From G965222505 sp965222505 (GTDB taxonomy: Bacteria > Bacteroidota > Rhodothermia > Rhodothermales > DATKEJ01): a DNA stretch of 64,000 nucleotides. Both the position numbers and the translations under genes were made by a program. Where the stretch lies: NCBI GenBank assembly GCA_965222505.1, contig OZ244956.1, positions 2,108,001 through 2,172,000 on the forward strand, written 5' to 3'. Positions 1 through 8,534 of this stretch are shown here, in pieces; position 1 is the first letter of the stretch; each line of letters opens with the position of its first letter. The notes under the pieces were generated by a model, which did not search any database, was not told where the DNA came from, and saw nothing but the letters and a program-made list of their open reading frames with translations.

Positions 1-698
1 TCCGTGCCCTGGGGGAACACCTGTACGGCACAGATCAGGACATCTTTATTCTGCTCTCCCACCTGCACGCAGATCATCTGCAAGGCTTTCCCTTCTTTGG
101 CCCGATCTGGGAAGAAAACCGCCGCATCTGCCTCCTGACGTATACGCAAGACGAAAAAACCGGCTCGCTGATCGACATGCTTGATGGGATCAGGTTTCCC
201 GTTCAACAAAACCACATCCCCAGCCAGTGCGAGTCCATTAACGGAGATGTAATCGGCTTCCTCTCCGAACACGGATTCGACATCACCCAATACCCCGTCA
301 ATCATCCCGGCGGAGCCTATGGCTTTCGCATCCGGCACCGGGGCAAAACCTTCGTTCACATTCCGGATAACGAACTGTACCCACCGGAAAAAGAAGACAT
401 GCCCAAGCATCCAATGCAGTATTTCGTGGACTTATGCACCGGGGCAGACGTGCTCTCCCACGATGCCCAATTGTTGCGCAAGGACCTGCCGTACAAACAC
501 GGCTGGGGCCACAGCCGCATCCGGCATGTGCTCGACCTTGCCATCGCCGCCAAAGTCAAACACCTCGTCCTGTTCCACCACGATCCCGAACGTACCGACG
601 ATGCCCTGGACGAAATCCAGGTCACGGCCCGCGAAATCCTCGCCGCCGACGGCATCCAGTGCACCGTCGCCCACGAAGGCCTCACCCTCACACTCTAA
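1..698 (+). CDS. MBL-fold metallo-hydrolase, 5' partial
   Basis: The reading frame is open from base 3 of the window, so the true start lies outside. The translated part contains SHLHADHLQGFPFF, the HxHxDH metal-binding signature of the metallo-beta-lactamase fold. Further likely ligands are the His of NHPGGAYGFR, the Asp of HIPDNELYPP and the His of VLFHHDPERTDD near the end. The last of these resembles the phosphorylsulfonate/cyclic-nucleotide phosphodiesterase branch of MBL proteins (RNase Z/PhnP-like), which also keep a late H-H-D-P segment. A metal-dependent hydrolase, probably cytoplasmic, is therefore expected; the substrate is unknown. It is followed after 9 bases by the DUF2164 gene, so the two probably share a transcript. 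Family confident, substrate not assignable. Confidence 0.85.
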   Translation, partial: RALGEHLYGTDQDIFILLSHLHADHLQGFPFFGPIWEENRRICLLTYTQDEKTGSLIDMLDGIRFPVQQNHIPSQCESINGDVIGFLSEHGFDITQYPVNHPGGAYGFRIRHRGKTFVHIPDNELYPPEKEDMPKHPMQYFVDLCTGADVLSHDAQLLRKDLPYKHGWGHSRIRHVLDLAIAAKVKHLVLFHHDPERTDDALDEIQVTAREILAADGIQCTVAHEGLTLTL

Positions 699-707
699 AT
701 TTCACCC

Positions 708-956
708 ATGCCCATCACCCTCCCGAAAGACACCGAACAACGCCTCATCACCTCTATCAAACGCTACTTCGAAGAAGAACTGGAAGAAGAAATCGGCGAA
801 CTTAAAGCCGCGTTTTTGCTGGAATACATCCTCAAGGAAATCGGCCCCCAAATCTACAATCAGGCCGTCCGGGACACGCAAGCCCACCTCCACGACAAAG
901 TCACCGAACTCGACACGGCCATCTACGCGCCGGAATACGGATACTGGAAACGGTAA
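708..956 (+). CDS. DUF2164 family protein
   Basis: An 82-residue protein starting MPITLPKDTEQRLI, with an acidic helix around residues 20-35 (FEEELEEEIGELKAAFLLEY) and a C-terminal Tyr-rich end. The layout, the opening 'I.L.ke....i..sikryf.ee' and the ending 'Y.P..YGYWKR' match the small DUF2164 family of unknown function. It lies 9 bases behind the MBL-fold hydrolase and is probably cotranscribed. No catalytic motif, signal peptide or membrane segment is visible. Assigned from recall of the family pattern. Confidence 0.75.
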   Translation: MPITLPKDTEQRLITSIKRYFEEELEEEIGELKAAFLLEYILKEIGPQIYNQAVRDTQAHLHDKVTELDTAIYAPEYGYWKR

Positions 957-1053
957 ACGACCGAGCCGATGCCCAAGGGCGACCACCAGGGTGCAAACAT
1001 CGAACATGTAGCACCATTCGATTATGGTGTCTCTTCTCTCGAAAAGAAACTAC

Positions 1054-1081
1054 TGCATCACTTTGATGTTAAAGTGATGCA
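1054..1081. promoter_or_regulatory. Inverted repeat, probable toxin-antitoxin operator
   Basis: Eleven-base perfect arms (TGCATCACTTT at 1054-1064 and its complement at 1071-1081) flank a 6-base centre, 26 bases upstream of the antitoxin ATG at 1108. A smaller hairpin, CACCAT...ATGGTG, lies at 1012-1029. FitA/VapB-type ribbon-helix-helix antitoxins usually repress their own operon through such palindromes, so this is the likely operator. It has no following T-run, which argues against a terminator. Confidence 0.55.
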
Positions 1082-1107
1082 CTGATAAACAAACCCTTCT
1101 TTGTGCG

Positions 1108-1353
1108 ATGCCTACACTTACTGTCCGTAACATCCCGGAGCCGGTGTACCAGCGGCTCCTCGAACGCGCTGATCGTCACCATCGCTCCATGAGTAACGAA
1201 ATCGTGACGCTTCTTGAACAGGCGCTACTCCCACAACCCGTTGATGTCGATGCCCTCATTGCCGAGGCCGAGGCTGTCCACGCCCTTTTTACTGACCCTT
1301 TGCCCGATGTGATCGCCGAGGGAAAACGGACCGGAAGACGCTACGAGGGGTAA
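1108..1353 (+). CDS. Ribbon-helix-helix antitoxin, FitA/VapB type
   Basis: An 81-residue protein. Residues 1-45 (MPTLTVRNIPEPVYQRLLER... then MSNEIVTLLEQAL) form the beta-strand/helix/helix pattern of Arc/FitA-type ribbon-helix-helix DNA-binding proteins. The C-terminal tail, ending GKRTGRRYEG, is the likely toxin-wrapping segment with basic residues near the end. It precedes a PIN-domain gene by 16 bases, the standard antitoxin-toxin order. It should neutralise the downstream ribonuclease and repress the operon through the inverted repeat at 1054-1081. Confidence 0.85.
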   Translation: MPTLTVRNIPEPVYQRLLERADRHHRSMSNEIVTLLEQALLPQPVDVDALIAEAEAVHALFTDPLPDVIAEGKRTGRRYEG

Positions 1354-1369
1354 ATCCAGCCCAGATACC

Positions 1370-1771
1370 ATGATCGTTGTCGATACCGATGTGATTGCCG
1401 CCTACTGGATCAAAACGGCCCGAACCCCGGCTGCACTCCAAGCGCGGCGACGTGATGCAGATTGGATCGCACCTCTATTGTGGATAAGCGAGTTCAGAAG
1501 TGTCCTTCGGCAATACATCCTGAATGGCCACATGCGTTTCGCTGAAGCGTTATGGATAGCCGAAAAGGCTGAGGCCACCATGCGGGGTAAGTTATACACC
1601 GTCAACACAGCTACCGTATTGAAGCTGGTAGAACGTACCCGAGATTCAAGTTACGATTGCGAATATGTTGCGCTTGCAGAAGCACAGGGTATTCCTCTGG
1701 TTACCGGAGACAAAACCCTGGCACAACGCTTCCCCAATGTGGCGGTACTCCTGGAGGATTTCATTTCTTGA
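1370..1771 (+). CDS. PIN-domain ribonuclease toxin, VapC/FitB type
   Basis: A 133-residue PIN domain. The four acidic residues expected for Mg-dependent RNase activity are visible: Asp5/Asp7 in VVDTDVIAAYW, Glu41 in LLWISEFRSV, Asp96 in SSYDCEYVALA and Asp114 in LVTGDKTLAQR. The length is typical for VapC/FitB. It is paired with the ribbon-helix-helix gene just upstream. The expected role is cleavage of tRNA or other structured RNA when the labile antitoxin is lost. Catalytic residues are all intact, so the toxin is probably functional. Confidence 0.88.
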   Translation: MIVVDTDVIAAYWIKTARTPAALQARRRDADWIAPLLWISEFRSVLRQYILNGHMRFAEALWIAEKAEATMRGKLYTVNTATVLKLVERTRDSSYDCEYVALAEAQGIPLVTGDKTLAQRFPNVAVLLEDFIS

Positions 1772-1784
1772 GTTGACTAAAATC

Positions 1785-1800
1785 TCCCGCAATTGCGGGA
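1785..1800. repeat. Perfect 16-bp palindrome
   Basis: TCCCGCAATTGCGGGA is fully self-complementary and lies 13 bases after the toxin stop codon, 68 bases before the next gene. There is no loop and no T-run, so it is not a standard terminator. It may bind a dimeric regulator or be a small dispersed repeat. Confidence 0.5.
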
Positions 1801-1867
1801 TACCCGGCGCACGGCATAGGTGGTAGATTAGGAAAGAAGGCTCCTCCTCACATCTACCTCCAACATC

Positions 1868-4800
1868 ATGCGCTTCCTCCTTGTGTTGCTCCTGCTCGGC
1901 CTCGGCCTCCCGGCCCTTGCTCAACCCCAGACGGTACCGGCCACCGACGATCCCCTCAAAGAACAACTGCCCCTGCTCTATGTCCACGGTTTCAACGACG
2001 ACGGGAGCCTGTGGGCCCTCAATGGCAGCGTCTGCGATCCCAATGCCACAGACGCCGAACGCGCCGCCGAAACCGCCGCCGAATTCTGGGATACCGTCGA
2101 GATTGCCGAAACCGGACAGGTCGGCATCCCCAACTTCACGGTGCAATGGTGGGCCGAAGACAACGGCAACCCCTACGCCACCGCCGAGGAAGGCTGGGCC
2201 GTGGCGCTCACGCCTGAGGCCATCCGTACGCCGGGGCAAAACTACAATTCCGCAAATCCCGTATGCTTCCTGCAAAACAACCTGGACCGCCTCACGGCCA
2301 TCCTGCCCGAATGCGAGATTGTCTTTCCGGATTGCTGCGCCGCACTTAACTGTTCATTGGAAGAAGCTCCGCTTTGCATCCTGGGCATCGAGGCCAACTG
2401 CCGCATCCCGGCGGCCGAGGCCATTGAGGAGTTTCAGTCGAATAAAAAAGTGAGCACGTACAACGCCAACGGCGAGGTCCAGCACCACGCCCCGAACATG
2501 TTCGACATGATGCGGCGCGCGTTTCGGGATGAGGACAAGCTCTTGGGCTTCCGGCAGGTCAATATGCTCACCCATAGCGCCGGCGGGCTGGACACCCGCG
2601 CCCTGCTACACCTCCTGAACGAAAGCCCCTACCAGAACGAACGCGAACGCGTGGCCAACGTGATCTACACAGCCCCCCCCTTCGGCGGCAGCACCGCCGC
2701 CGTCATTGAGGAACTGATGTACCGGGAAGACATCGACGCGTCCATCTTCAACGACCCCTGGATGCTGCGCGGCCTCGGGAGCTATACCCTTATGGAACTG
2801 CTCCAGTCCCTGGTGCTGGATGATATTGACGACCCCGTCATGCAAGCCGCCCTCACCGCCGCCGTCGTGGCCGCCATTGTCTCAAAACCCGAACTGTCAC
2901 TCATTACCCTCGTGGTGCTGCAAACCACGACCGTCGGCGCCCTCACCAACACGCCCCTCCTGGCCGATCAGTTCGTGGAACTCATCAAGACCTTCCGGCC
3001 CACCGTGACTGCCTTTGCAGGCGTACCCGGCATCCCCAAATCCCAGACCGACCTCGTGCCCGAGGGGGCCGTGATGAACCTGAACCGCTGGAAACCCAAT
3101 TACCACACCCGGCAATTTGTGACCTGGGGCGAAGGCGGGCCGCAGATCAACCTGACCCCATCCCTGGGGGATGCCCGCGCAGCCTACGATACCCTCGGCA
3201 ACTGCTGTACCAACCTGCTTAACCCCAATACCAGCGACCTCTTCCCGGACGACTTCGCCGTCTCCAGCGTAAGCTCCCGTATCCTGGCCTCCGAGATCGG
3301 CGGGATGGAAGAACTGCAAGCCTATCAGGAACTGCAACACGGGGATGTGGCCCTGGCCGTCGGCACCGTGGCCTTCGACTGGACGAAGCGGCTCCTCTCC
3401 CCCGTCACAGCCCTCAACCTGGACGGCACCATTCCCTTTGCCAACACCGACAGCCGGACCTACCTCGTCTCCGGGGATGCCACCTTTGCCTTCGATCCGG
3501 CCTCGCGCACCGTCAATACCCAGACCGGCTCCTTTGTCAGCACCGCAGCCTCCGTCGAATACCGCGTCCTGCCTTATGGACTGGATGCCGACGGCAACTT
3601 CATCCCCCTGATGTATACGGACTGGATGCCGACCGCGGCAAATACCCCCATGTCCTTCAGCAGCCTCGAAGACCTGGACGGCGTGGACCTCACAGGGGAA
3701 CGGCCCTTCCGGCTGGACTGGCGGGCCGTCAATACCTTCAACGGGCGCGAGGCCATCCGTAGCGCCTTCTTCTACATTGATGCCGCCGCACCCAGCGTGA
3801 CCCTCGTGGAAGTACTGGATGCCCTTGACCCAAATGCAGACGACATCGTCCACCAGACCGGCAACGGCGCCCTCCGGCGCTTCGCCGACCGGAGCCGGTT
3901 TTTGGTTGAGGCCGCACAACGCCGCAACCTCCCCAACCTGAGCCGTATCCAAAACCGGCCCGAGGCCGACTGGATCATCGGTGATCCCCTGGGCAAGTTC
4001 CTACGCATTGACGTCGATGAACTCCAGGCCATCATGACCTACCAGTGGGATGACTTCCTGACCACCCCCGTCACCGATACCCTGATCAACACCACTCAAG
4101 CATTTGACTTGTCCGAATTCTCACCCGGTTTACATACGCTCTACTACCAACTCAGCGATCAGGCTGGGAATGCCTCGAACGTGGTCCAAAACGTGTCCAT
4201 CTTCATCGACCGAGAGCCGCCCGTGGTGGGCCTAAACTTTGAGAGCGAGTCCAGCTTTGCCCCCATCGTGGGGCCACGCACGCCGTTGCAATTCGTTGCC
4301 GAAGATGTTGAATCCGGCGGCGTAACCGGCGAAGTGATTGTCCCGGGTCTGGACGGGCAAACCATCTCCGTCAACGGCACCCTTCGGCTGGAGCAGACCG
4401 ACCTCGCCGAACAAGGCCAGGAAGCCGGAATCGTGGGCGGCTTTGTGGCCCTCGAAGCACGGGCGTGCGACCTCGTTGGCAACGAGACCACAGAGACCTT
4501 TCAGGTCTTTTACGATTACACCCCACCGACCCTCGCGCTGGAACGGGTGGAAGACAGTTTCCTGACCACGCAGGGGTTTTACCGCACCATCGAACACCGC
4601 CTCGGCATAGAGATCAAGATTACGGAACAGGGGGCCGGGCTGCGCCCACCGACGTGGACGATCTCCCATGTGGGCACGGATCAGATTGTGTCCGGTGGTC
4701 CACTTGAATTGGTCAATGGCCCGCGTGGGCTGGTCTGGACAGGCGAAATCCCATTGGCCGAAGGCTTGAACGCGGTGATCGTCAGTACGGAGGACCGGGC

Positions 4801-7039
4801 CGGTAACATCGGCACGTTGTCATTTACGATGGAACAAGTCGAGGACCTGATCCCGGAAAACACGAACCGGCCCGTGGAGCCGCTGGCGTTCGACATGGCC
4901 GAGGTGGCCCTTTCGGACGATGGTGCCACCTTTGCCTTCACCTCAGACCGAGACGACCTCCTCCCCGGCGATACCAACGATGAAGTCGATGTGTTTGTAT
5001 GGCGCAACGGCGGGCTGTTCCGGGTCAATGTGGGCACATCCGGCACCGAAGCCGACGGCCCCGCCCGGAGCCCGGCCCTGAGTGGTAATGGACGCTACGC
5101 GTACTTCGTCAATGAGGCCACGAACCTGGTTCCCGGCGCCGAGGGCGTGAACCTGTATCTACGCGATCTCGAAACGGCACAAATCGGCGTGGTCTCTCGT
5201 GACCGTAACGGAGATCCGGCCAATATGAATGCCGCTTTTGCCCGCCTGTCTTTCCTGAACATCAGCCCGACGTATTCCGGGCGCTACGTCTTCTTTGCCG
5301 ACCGCTTCGCGAACTACGTCGAAAACGACACCAACCGCCGATTGGACATCTTCGCCGCCGACCTGGACCCGGACGGTAACGGCAACTACTTCGACACCGC
5401 GCCTGAACTCCACCGCATCAGTGTGGCACCAGACGGTAGCGAGGGTACCCTCGGCCAAAACGACCCGACGTTCACACGGGGCGCACGGCGGCCCTCGGTA
5501 TCCCAGAGTGGTCGGTTTGTGGCCTTCCAGACGGAGTTCGACAACCTCTTTACAGGAGACGCTAACGGCGCCTCGGATGCCGTCCTGACCGTCATTGGAG
5601 CCGATGATCAGGGGAACCTGGACTTTAGCAACCTCACCTTAATCCCCCTGAATGTGGATGAAAACGGGGCCTTGAGCGACTTGCCCGGCGAGTGGCCGAC
5701 CGTCGACCGCTCCGGCCGCGCCGTGGCCTTCGTCAGCGATGACAACCTGGCGTCCAACGACACCAACCGGGAAGTGACAGACTCAGACGTCTACGTCTCC
5801 ATCGGGGCCGAGGGGGCCTTTGCCACCCGCACCCTCGAACTGGCGAGCGTGTCCGAAACCGGCCAGGCCGTAGAGGGCCGCATTTTTGAAAAGCCAAGCC
5901 TGAGCGAATTTCGGACCGGCGAGCCCCTTCGCGTATCGTTTGTGTCGAACAAATCCGCCCTGGTCGATGGCGACAACAACGGCCAGTTCGACCTGTTCGT
6001 ACGCACCGATCAAGGTCCGGAAGCCATCAACTGGCTGGGAGCCGAGTTGCCCACCACGCAGCGCGTCCGAAACGGTGGTTTAACCCGAGATGGGCGCTGG
6101 GCGTGGTGGCGCACCCTGGAGCAATACCCCAACCTTCCCGCTGACGCCACCGGCCAGGGCCTCTACCGCCGCGTGGTCGATCCGCAGGCCACCACCGTTG
6201 CCCCGCAAATCATCCGACAGCCCCTCGCACAGACGGTACTGGTGGAAGAAAACGTCACGTTTAGCGTGGAAGCCACCGGACTGCCGTTACCTTCGTTCCA
6301 ATGGATCGTCGATGGCAATGCCCTTAGTGGAGCCACGGATGCCGTGCTCACCCTGGAAAGTGTGGCGTTTGAGCAAGCAGGGATCTATACGGTCGAAGTA
6401 AGCAATGAGGAAGGCACAGTGACCAGCGAATCCGCCGAATTGGTGGTCACCTCCGTCGGAGCCGTCGTGCTGCAACAACCGGAAGACGAAGCCGTTGAAA
6501 CGGGTGGCACGGCCCGCTTCGTGGTCAAAGCAGCCGGACTGCCCGTACCCACTATCCAATGGCAACGGGATGGCGATGACCTCTCCGACGATGGCCGCAT
6601 CACAGGCACCATACAAGACACTCTCACCATCAATAACGTCACGCCGGAGGATGCCGGTACCTACACGGCCCTGCTGATGAACGCAAGCGGTGTGGTCATT
6701 AGCGATCCTGCCATGCTGACGGTCTCAATGGAAGTCGCCAACGAATACACCGCCCTCCCGGCCGAATATGCCCTCGACCCCAATTATCCGAACCCGTTCA
6801 ACCCCGTCACCACCATCACCTACGCCCTGCCCGAACCGGCCGACGTCCGGCTGGAGGTCTACAATGTGATGGGCCAGCGCGTACGTACCCTGGTGGCGAC
6901 GCAACAAACGGCCGGATACCACACCGTACGCTGGGACGGACGGGATGCGGCCGGTCAATGGGTGGCCTCGGGAATGTACCTCTACCGCATCCAAACGGAT
7001 ACCTTCGCCCAAACCCGGAAAATGTTGTTGATCAAATAG
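1868..7039 (+). CDS. Giant secreted hydrolase / beta-propeller / Ig protein with T9SS sorting domain
   Basis: A 1723-residue protein with a signal peptide (residues 1-19, ending ALAQ). Residues about 35-420 look like an alpha/beta hydrolase: the oxyanion strand is LLYVHGFNDDG (His40-Gly41), and the nucleophile elbow is LTHSAGGLD with Ser237, resembling lipase/PGAP1-like folds but with Thr in place of the first Gly of GxSxG. Residues about 640-1000 carry several Ig-like 'DREPPVVGL' and 'YDYTPPTLAL' modules. Residues about 1010-1440 hold TolB/PD40-like propeller repeats (SDDGATFAFTSDRDDLLPGD; SGRFVAFQTEFDNL). Two I-set Ig domains follow (PLPSFQWIVDG, PVPTIQWQRDG). The end, LDPNYPNPFNPVTTITY..., is a type A por/T9SS sorting domain. 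It is probably exported and fixed to the cell surface. Substrate unknown. Confidence 0.85.
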   Translation: MRFLLVLLLLGLGLPALAQPQTVPATDDPLKEQLPLLYVHGFNDDGSLWALNGSVCDPNATDAERAAETAAEFWDTVEIAETGQVGIPNFTVQWWAEDNGNPYATAEEGWAVALTPEAIRTPGQNYNSANPVCFLQNNLDRLTAILPECEIVFPDCCAALNCSLEEAPLCILGIEANCRIPAAEAIEEFQSNKKVSTYNANGEVQHHAPNMFDMMRRAFRDEDKLLGFRQVNMLTHSAGGLDTRALLHLLNESPYQNERERVANVIYTAPPFGGSTAAVIEELMYREDIDASIFNDPWMLRGLGSYTLMELLQSLVLDDIDDPVMQAALTAAVVAAIVSKPELSLITLVVLQTTTVGALTNTPLLADQFVELIKTFRPTVTAFAGVPGIPKSQTDLVPEGAVMNLNRWKPNYHTRQFVTWGEGGPQINLTPSLGDARAAYDTLGNCCTNLLNPNTSDLFPDDFAVSSVSSRILASEIGGMEELQAYQELQHGDVALAVGTVAFDWTKRLLSPVTALNLDGTIPFANTDSRTYLVSGDATFAFDPASRTVNTQTGSFVSTAASVEYRVLPYGLDADGNFIPLMYTDWMPTAANTPMSFSSLEDLDGVDLTGERPFRLDWRAVNTFNGREAIRSAFFYIDAAAPSVTLVEVLDALDPNADDIVHQTGNGALRRFADRSRFLVEAAQRRNLPNLSRIQNRPEADWIIGDPLGKFLRIDVDELQAIMTYQWDDFLTTPVTDTLINTTQAFDLSEFSPGLHTLYYQLSDQAGNASNVVQNVSIFIDREPPVVGLNFESESSFAPIVGPRTPLQFVAEDVESGGVTGEVIVPGLDGQTISVNGTLRLEQTDLAEQGQEAGIVGGFVALEARACDLVGNETTETFQVFYDYTPPTLALERVEDSFLTTQGFYRTIEHRLGIEIKITEQGAGLRPPTWTISHVGTDQIVSGGPLELVNGPRGLVWTGEIPLAEGLNAVIVSTEDRAGNIGTLSFTMEQVEDLIPENTNRPVEPLAFDMAEVALSDDGATFAFTSDRDDLLPGDTNDEVDVFVWRNGGLFRVNVGTSGTEADGPARSPALSGNGRYAYFVNEATNLVPGAEGVNLYLRDLETAQIGVVSRDRNGDPANMNAAFARLSFLNISPTYSGRYVFFADRFANYVENDTNRRLDIFAADLDPDGNGNYFDTAPELHRISVAPDGSEGTLGQNDPTFTRGARRPSVSQSGRFVAFQTEFDNLFTGDANGASDAVLTVIGADDQGNLDFSNLTLIPLNVDENGALSDLPGEWPTVDRSGRAVAFVSDDNLASNDTNREVTDSDVYVSIGAEGAFATRTLELASVSETGQAVEGRIFEKPSLSEFRTGEPLRVSFVSNKSALVDGDNNGQFDLFVRTDQGPEAINWLGAELPTTQRVRNGGLTRDGRWAWWRTLEQYPNLPADATGQGLYRRVVDPQATTVAPQIIRQPLAQTVLVEENVTFSVEATGLPLPSFQWIVDGNALSGATDAVLTLESVAFEQAGIYTVEVSNEEGTVTSESAELVVTSVGAVVLQQPEDEAVETGGTARFVVKAAGLPVPTIQWQRDGDDLSDDGRITGTIQDTLTINNVTPEDAGTYTALLMNASGVVISDPAMLTVSMEVANEYTALPAEYALDPNYPNPFNPVTTITYALPEPADVRLEVYNVMGQRVRTLVATQQTAGYHTVRWDGRDAAGQWVASGMYLYRIQTDTFAQTRKMLLIK

Positions 7040-7132
7040 AAGCCAAATGTCGAGCCATTCGATCATCCGGGCGACCATGAAGAAAAAGGTGGCATCGCGC
7101 CCCTCGAAAAAATCGCGTACGGAGGGGCCGGT

Positions 7133-7249
7133 CTTGTGCCGGCCCTTCAACGCCGAGACGAGCTCAACATGTATGCATGAGACCACCCTTGAGCTTGCGG
7201 TCAGCACAGGCCAACGATATGGTCCGCCTTGTGCCGGCCCTTCAACGCC
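7133..7249. repeat. Two copies of a short intergenic repeat
   Basis: The string cttgtgccggcccttcaacg occurs at 7133 and again at 7228, 95 bases apart, in the 214-base spacer between the convergent giant hydrolase and MFS genes. Closely related strings (tgtgccagcccttcaaca, tgtgcctgcccttcaaca) sit inside the 141-bp tandem repeat near 11.2 kb. The neighbouring string ggccaacgat is also found near both places. This is therefore a dispersed intergenic repeat family of this genome. Confidence 0.6.
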
Positions 7250-7253
7250 TGAA

Positions 7254-8534
7254 TCATACCGCCACCTTCGCTTCATCCCGGCGTTCGCGGGGCACGACGG
7301 TCAGGAGCCACACAATGCCACACACGACCTGCAGGGCAGCAAACCCCAGAAATGCGGTGCGTAGGGTAACCGTGCCACTTTCAAGCAACAGACTCGCCGT
7401 GCCAATAGCGAGGGTATCGGCGAGGGTAACGAGGAGCCATTCTGTGGAGAATACCCGGCCCCGGAAGGCATCGGCGGTGCGCTGCTGTAGCATCACGGTC
7501 GAAAACACCCAGTTGGCCCCGCTGGGCGTATGGGCACACATCACCAGCAAACCGACGGCAACGATGCCGATGGTCCAGGGTACCGTACCAACAATCAGAT
7601 AACAGGCCCCGCTGATGACCACACACCAACCCAGCACGGCGGGCCACTGGCGTTCGTCCTTGAACCAGGCCCTGCCCAGGATCGGCCCGATGCCGGTGCC
7701 CAACCCACGAAAAGAGAACAATACCCCGATGCCGACCGCCGTGGCCTCGGGCATGATCCGGCTACCCAACAGGGTGAGCATAAACACCAGGCCGCCCCCA
7801 GCCAGGGCCCAGGTGGTTTTGGCGAGGGCAATCCGCCCAATGCGCGGGTCACGGTGCATGTGCCGCCAGCCGTCGGCGATGTCTGCCAGGGCCGTTCGAA
7901 CCAGGGGTCCCTCGCGGATGGGCGCGGTATCCTGCGGAATGACCGTCTTCCACAAGAACAGCGAAGAGACCACGTAGGTGGCACTGTCGATGATGAACAC
8001 GGCCCCTTCGCCGAGCCACGCCGTTGCAAACCCGCCAAGGGCCGCGCCAACAGCCAGCAAGGTCGACCACGTGGCCGCCATGAGGGCATTGGCCGTGAGC
8101 AATTCCCGTTGGGTGGTGATGTTGGGAATGGAGGCATTTCGGGCCGGGATGAACACGGCTCCCAGCACCACCTGCAACGTGATGAGCGTGTAGAGCAACC
8201 CCAGATCCCCCGGCTCCCGAACAAACAAAAAGCCCAGGACGATCACCGCCCGGATGGCATCGCAGACAATCATCAGCCGACGGCGGTTGAACCGGTCGGC
8301 AATTAACCCGGCAAAGGGAGAGGCCAGCGCAAACGGCAACATCTTGGTGATGAATACCAGCCCGAGCGCGAACGGGGAACCCGTGAGCCGTTCTACAATG
8401 GTGTAGAGCGCGATGGTGTTAAACCAGTCTCCCAGCAGCGAAACGATGGACCCAAACCACAGCCGCCGAAAATTGACATTGGCCCGGATGAGCGCCAGGT
8501 AGCCAACCTCGGTATGTGCGGCCCCTTGCGCCAT
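7254..8534 (-). CDS. MFS transporter, EntS-like exporter group
   Basis: A 426-residue integral membrane protein with about 12 hydrophobic segments. The N-terminal half contains LWFGSIVSLLGDWFNTIALY and, in the loop between TM2 and TM3, GLIADRFNRRRLMI, the MFS motif-A-like loop. The overall pattern (VLGAVFIPARNASIPNI, SATYVVSSLFLWK) resembles the enterobactin-exporter/MdtG-like MFS group, usually drug or siderophore export. Its ATG at 8532-8534 directly abuts the lysS stop codon at 8535-8537. It is thus the last gene of a cyclophilin-lysS-MFS unit and probably translationally coupled. Substrate unknown. Confidence 0.85.
   Translation of the reverse strand: MAQGAAHTEVGYLALIRANVNFRRLWFGSIVSLLGDWFNTIALYTIVERLTGSPFALGLVFITKMLPFALASPFAGLIADRFNRRRLMIVCDAIRAVIVLGFLFVREPGDLGLLYTLITLQVVLGAVFIPARNASIPNITTQRELLTANALMAATWSTLLAVGAALGGFATAWLGEGAVFIIDSATYVVSSLFLWKTVIPQDTAPIREGPLVRTALADIADGWRHMHRDPRIGRIALAKTTWALAGGGLVFMLTLLGSRIMPEATAVGIGVLFSFRGLGTGIGPILGRAWFKDERQWPAVLGWCVVISGACYLIVGTVPWTIGIVAVGLLVMCAHTPSGANWVFSTVMLQQRTADAFRGRVFSTEWLLVTLADTLAIGTASLLLESGTVTLRTAFLGFAALQVVCGIVWLLTVVPRERRDEAKVAV

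Noticed and set aside
2897..3952. 351-residue open frame on the minus strand
   Set aside because: It lies antisense inside the giant hydrolase gene, has no recognisable domain, and is Gly/Val/Asp-rich as expected for the complement of GC-rich coding DNA.
7040..7253. tRNA or small RNA in the gap
   Set aside because: No T-arm/anticodon pattern; the sequence is explained by dispersed repeat copies.
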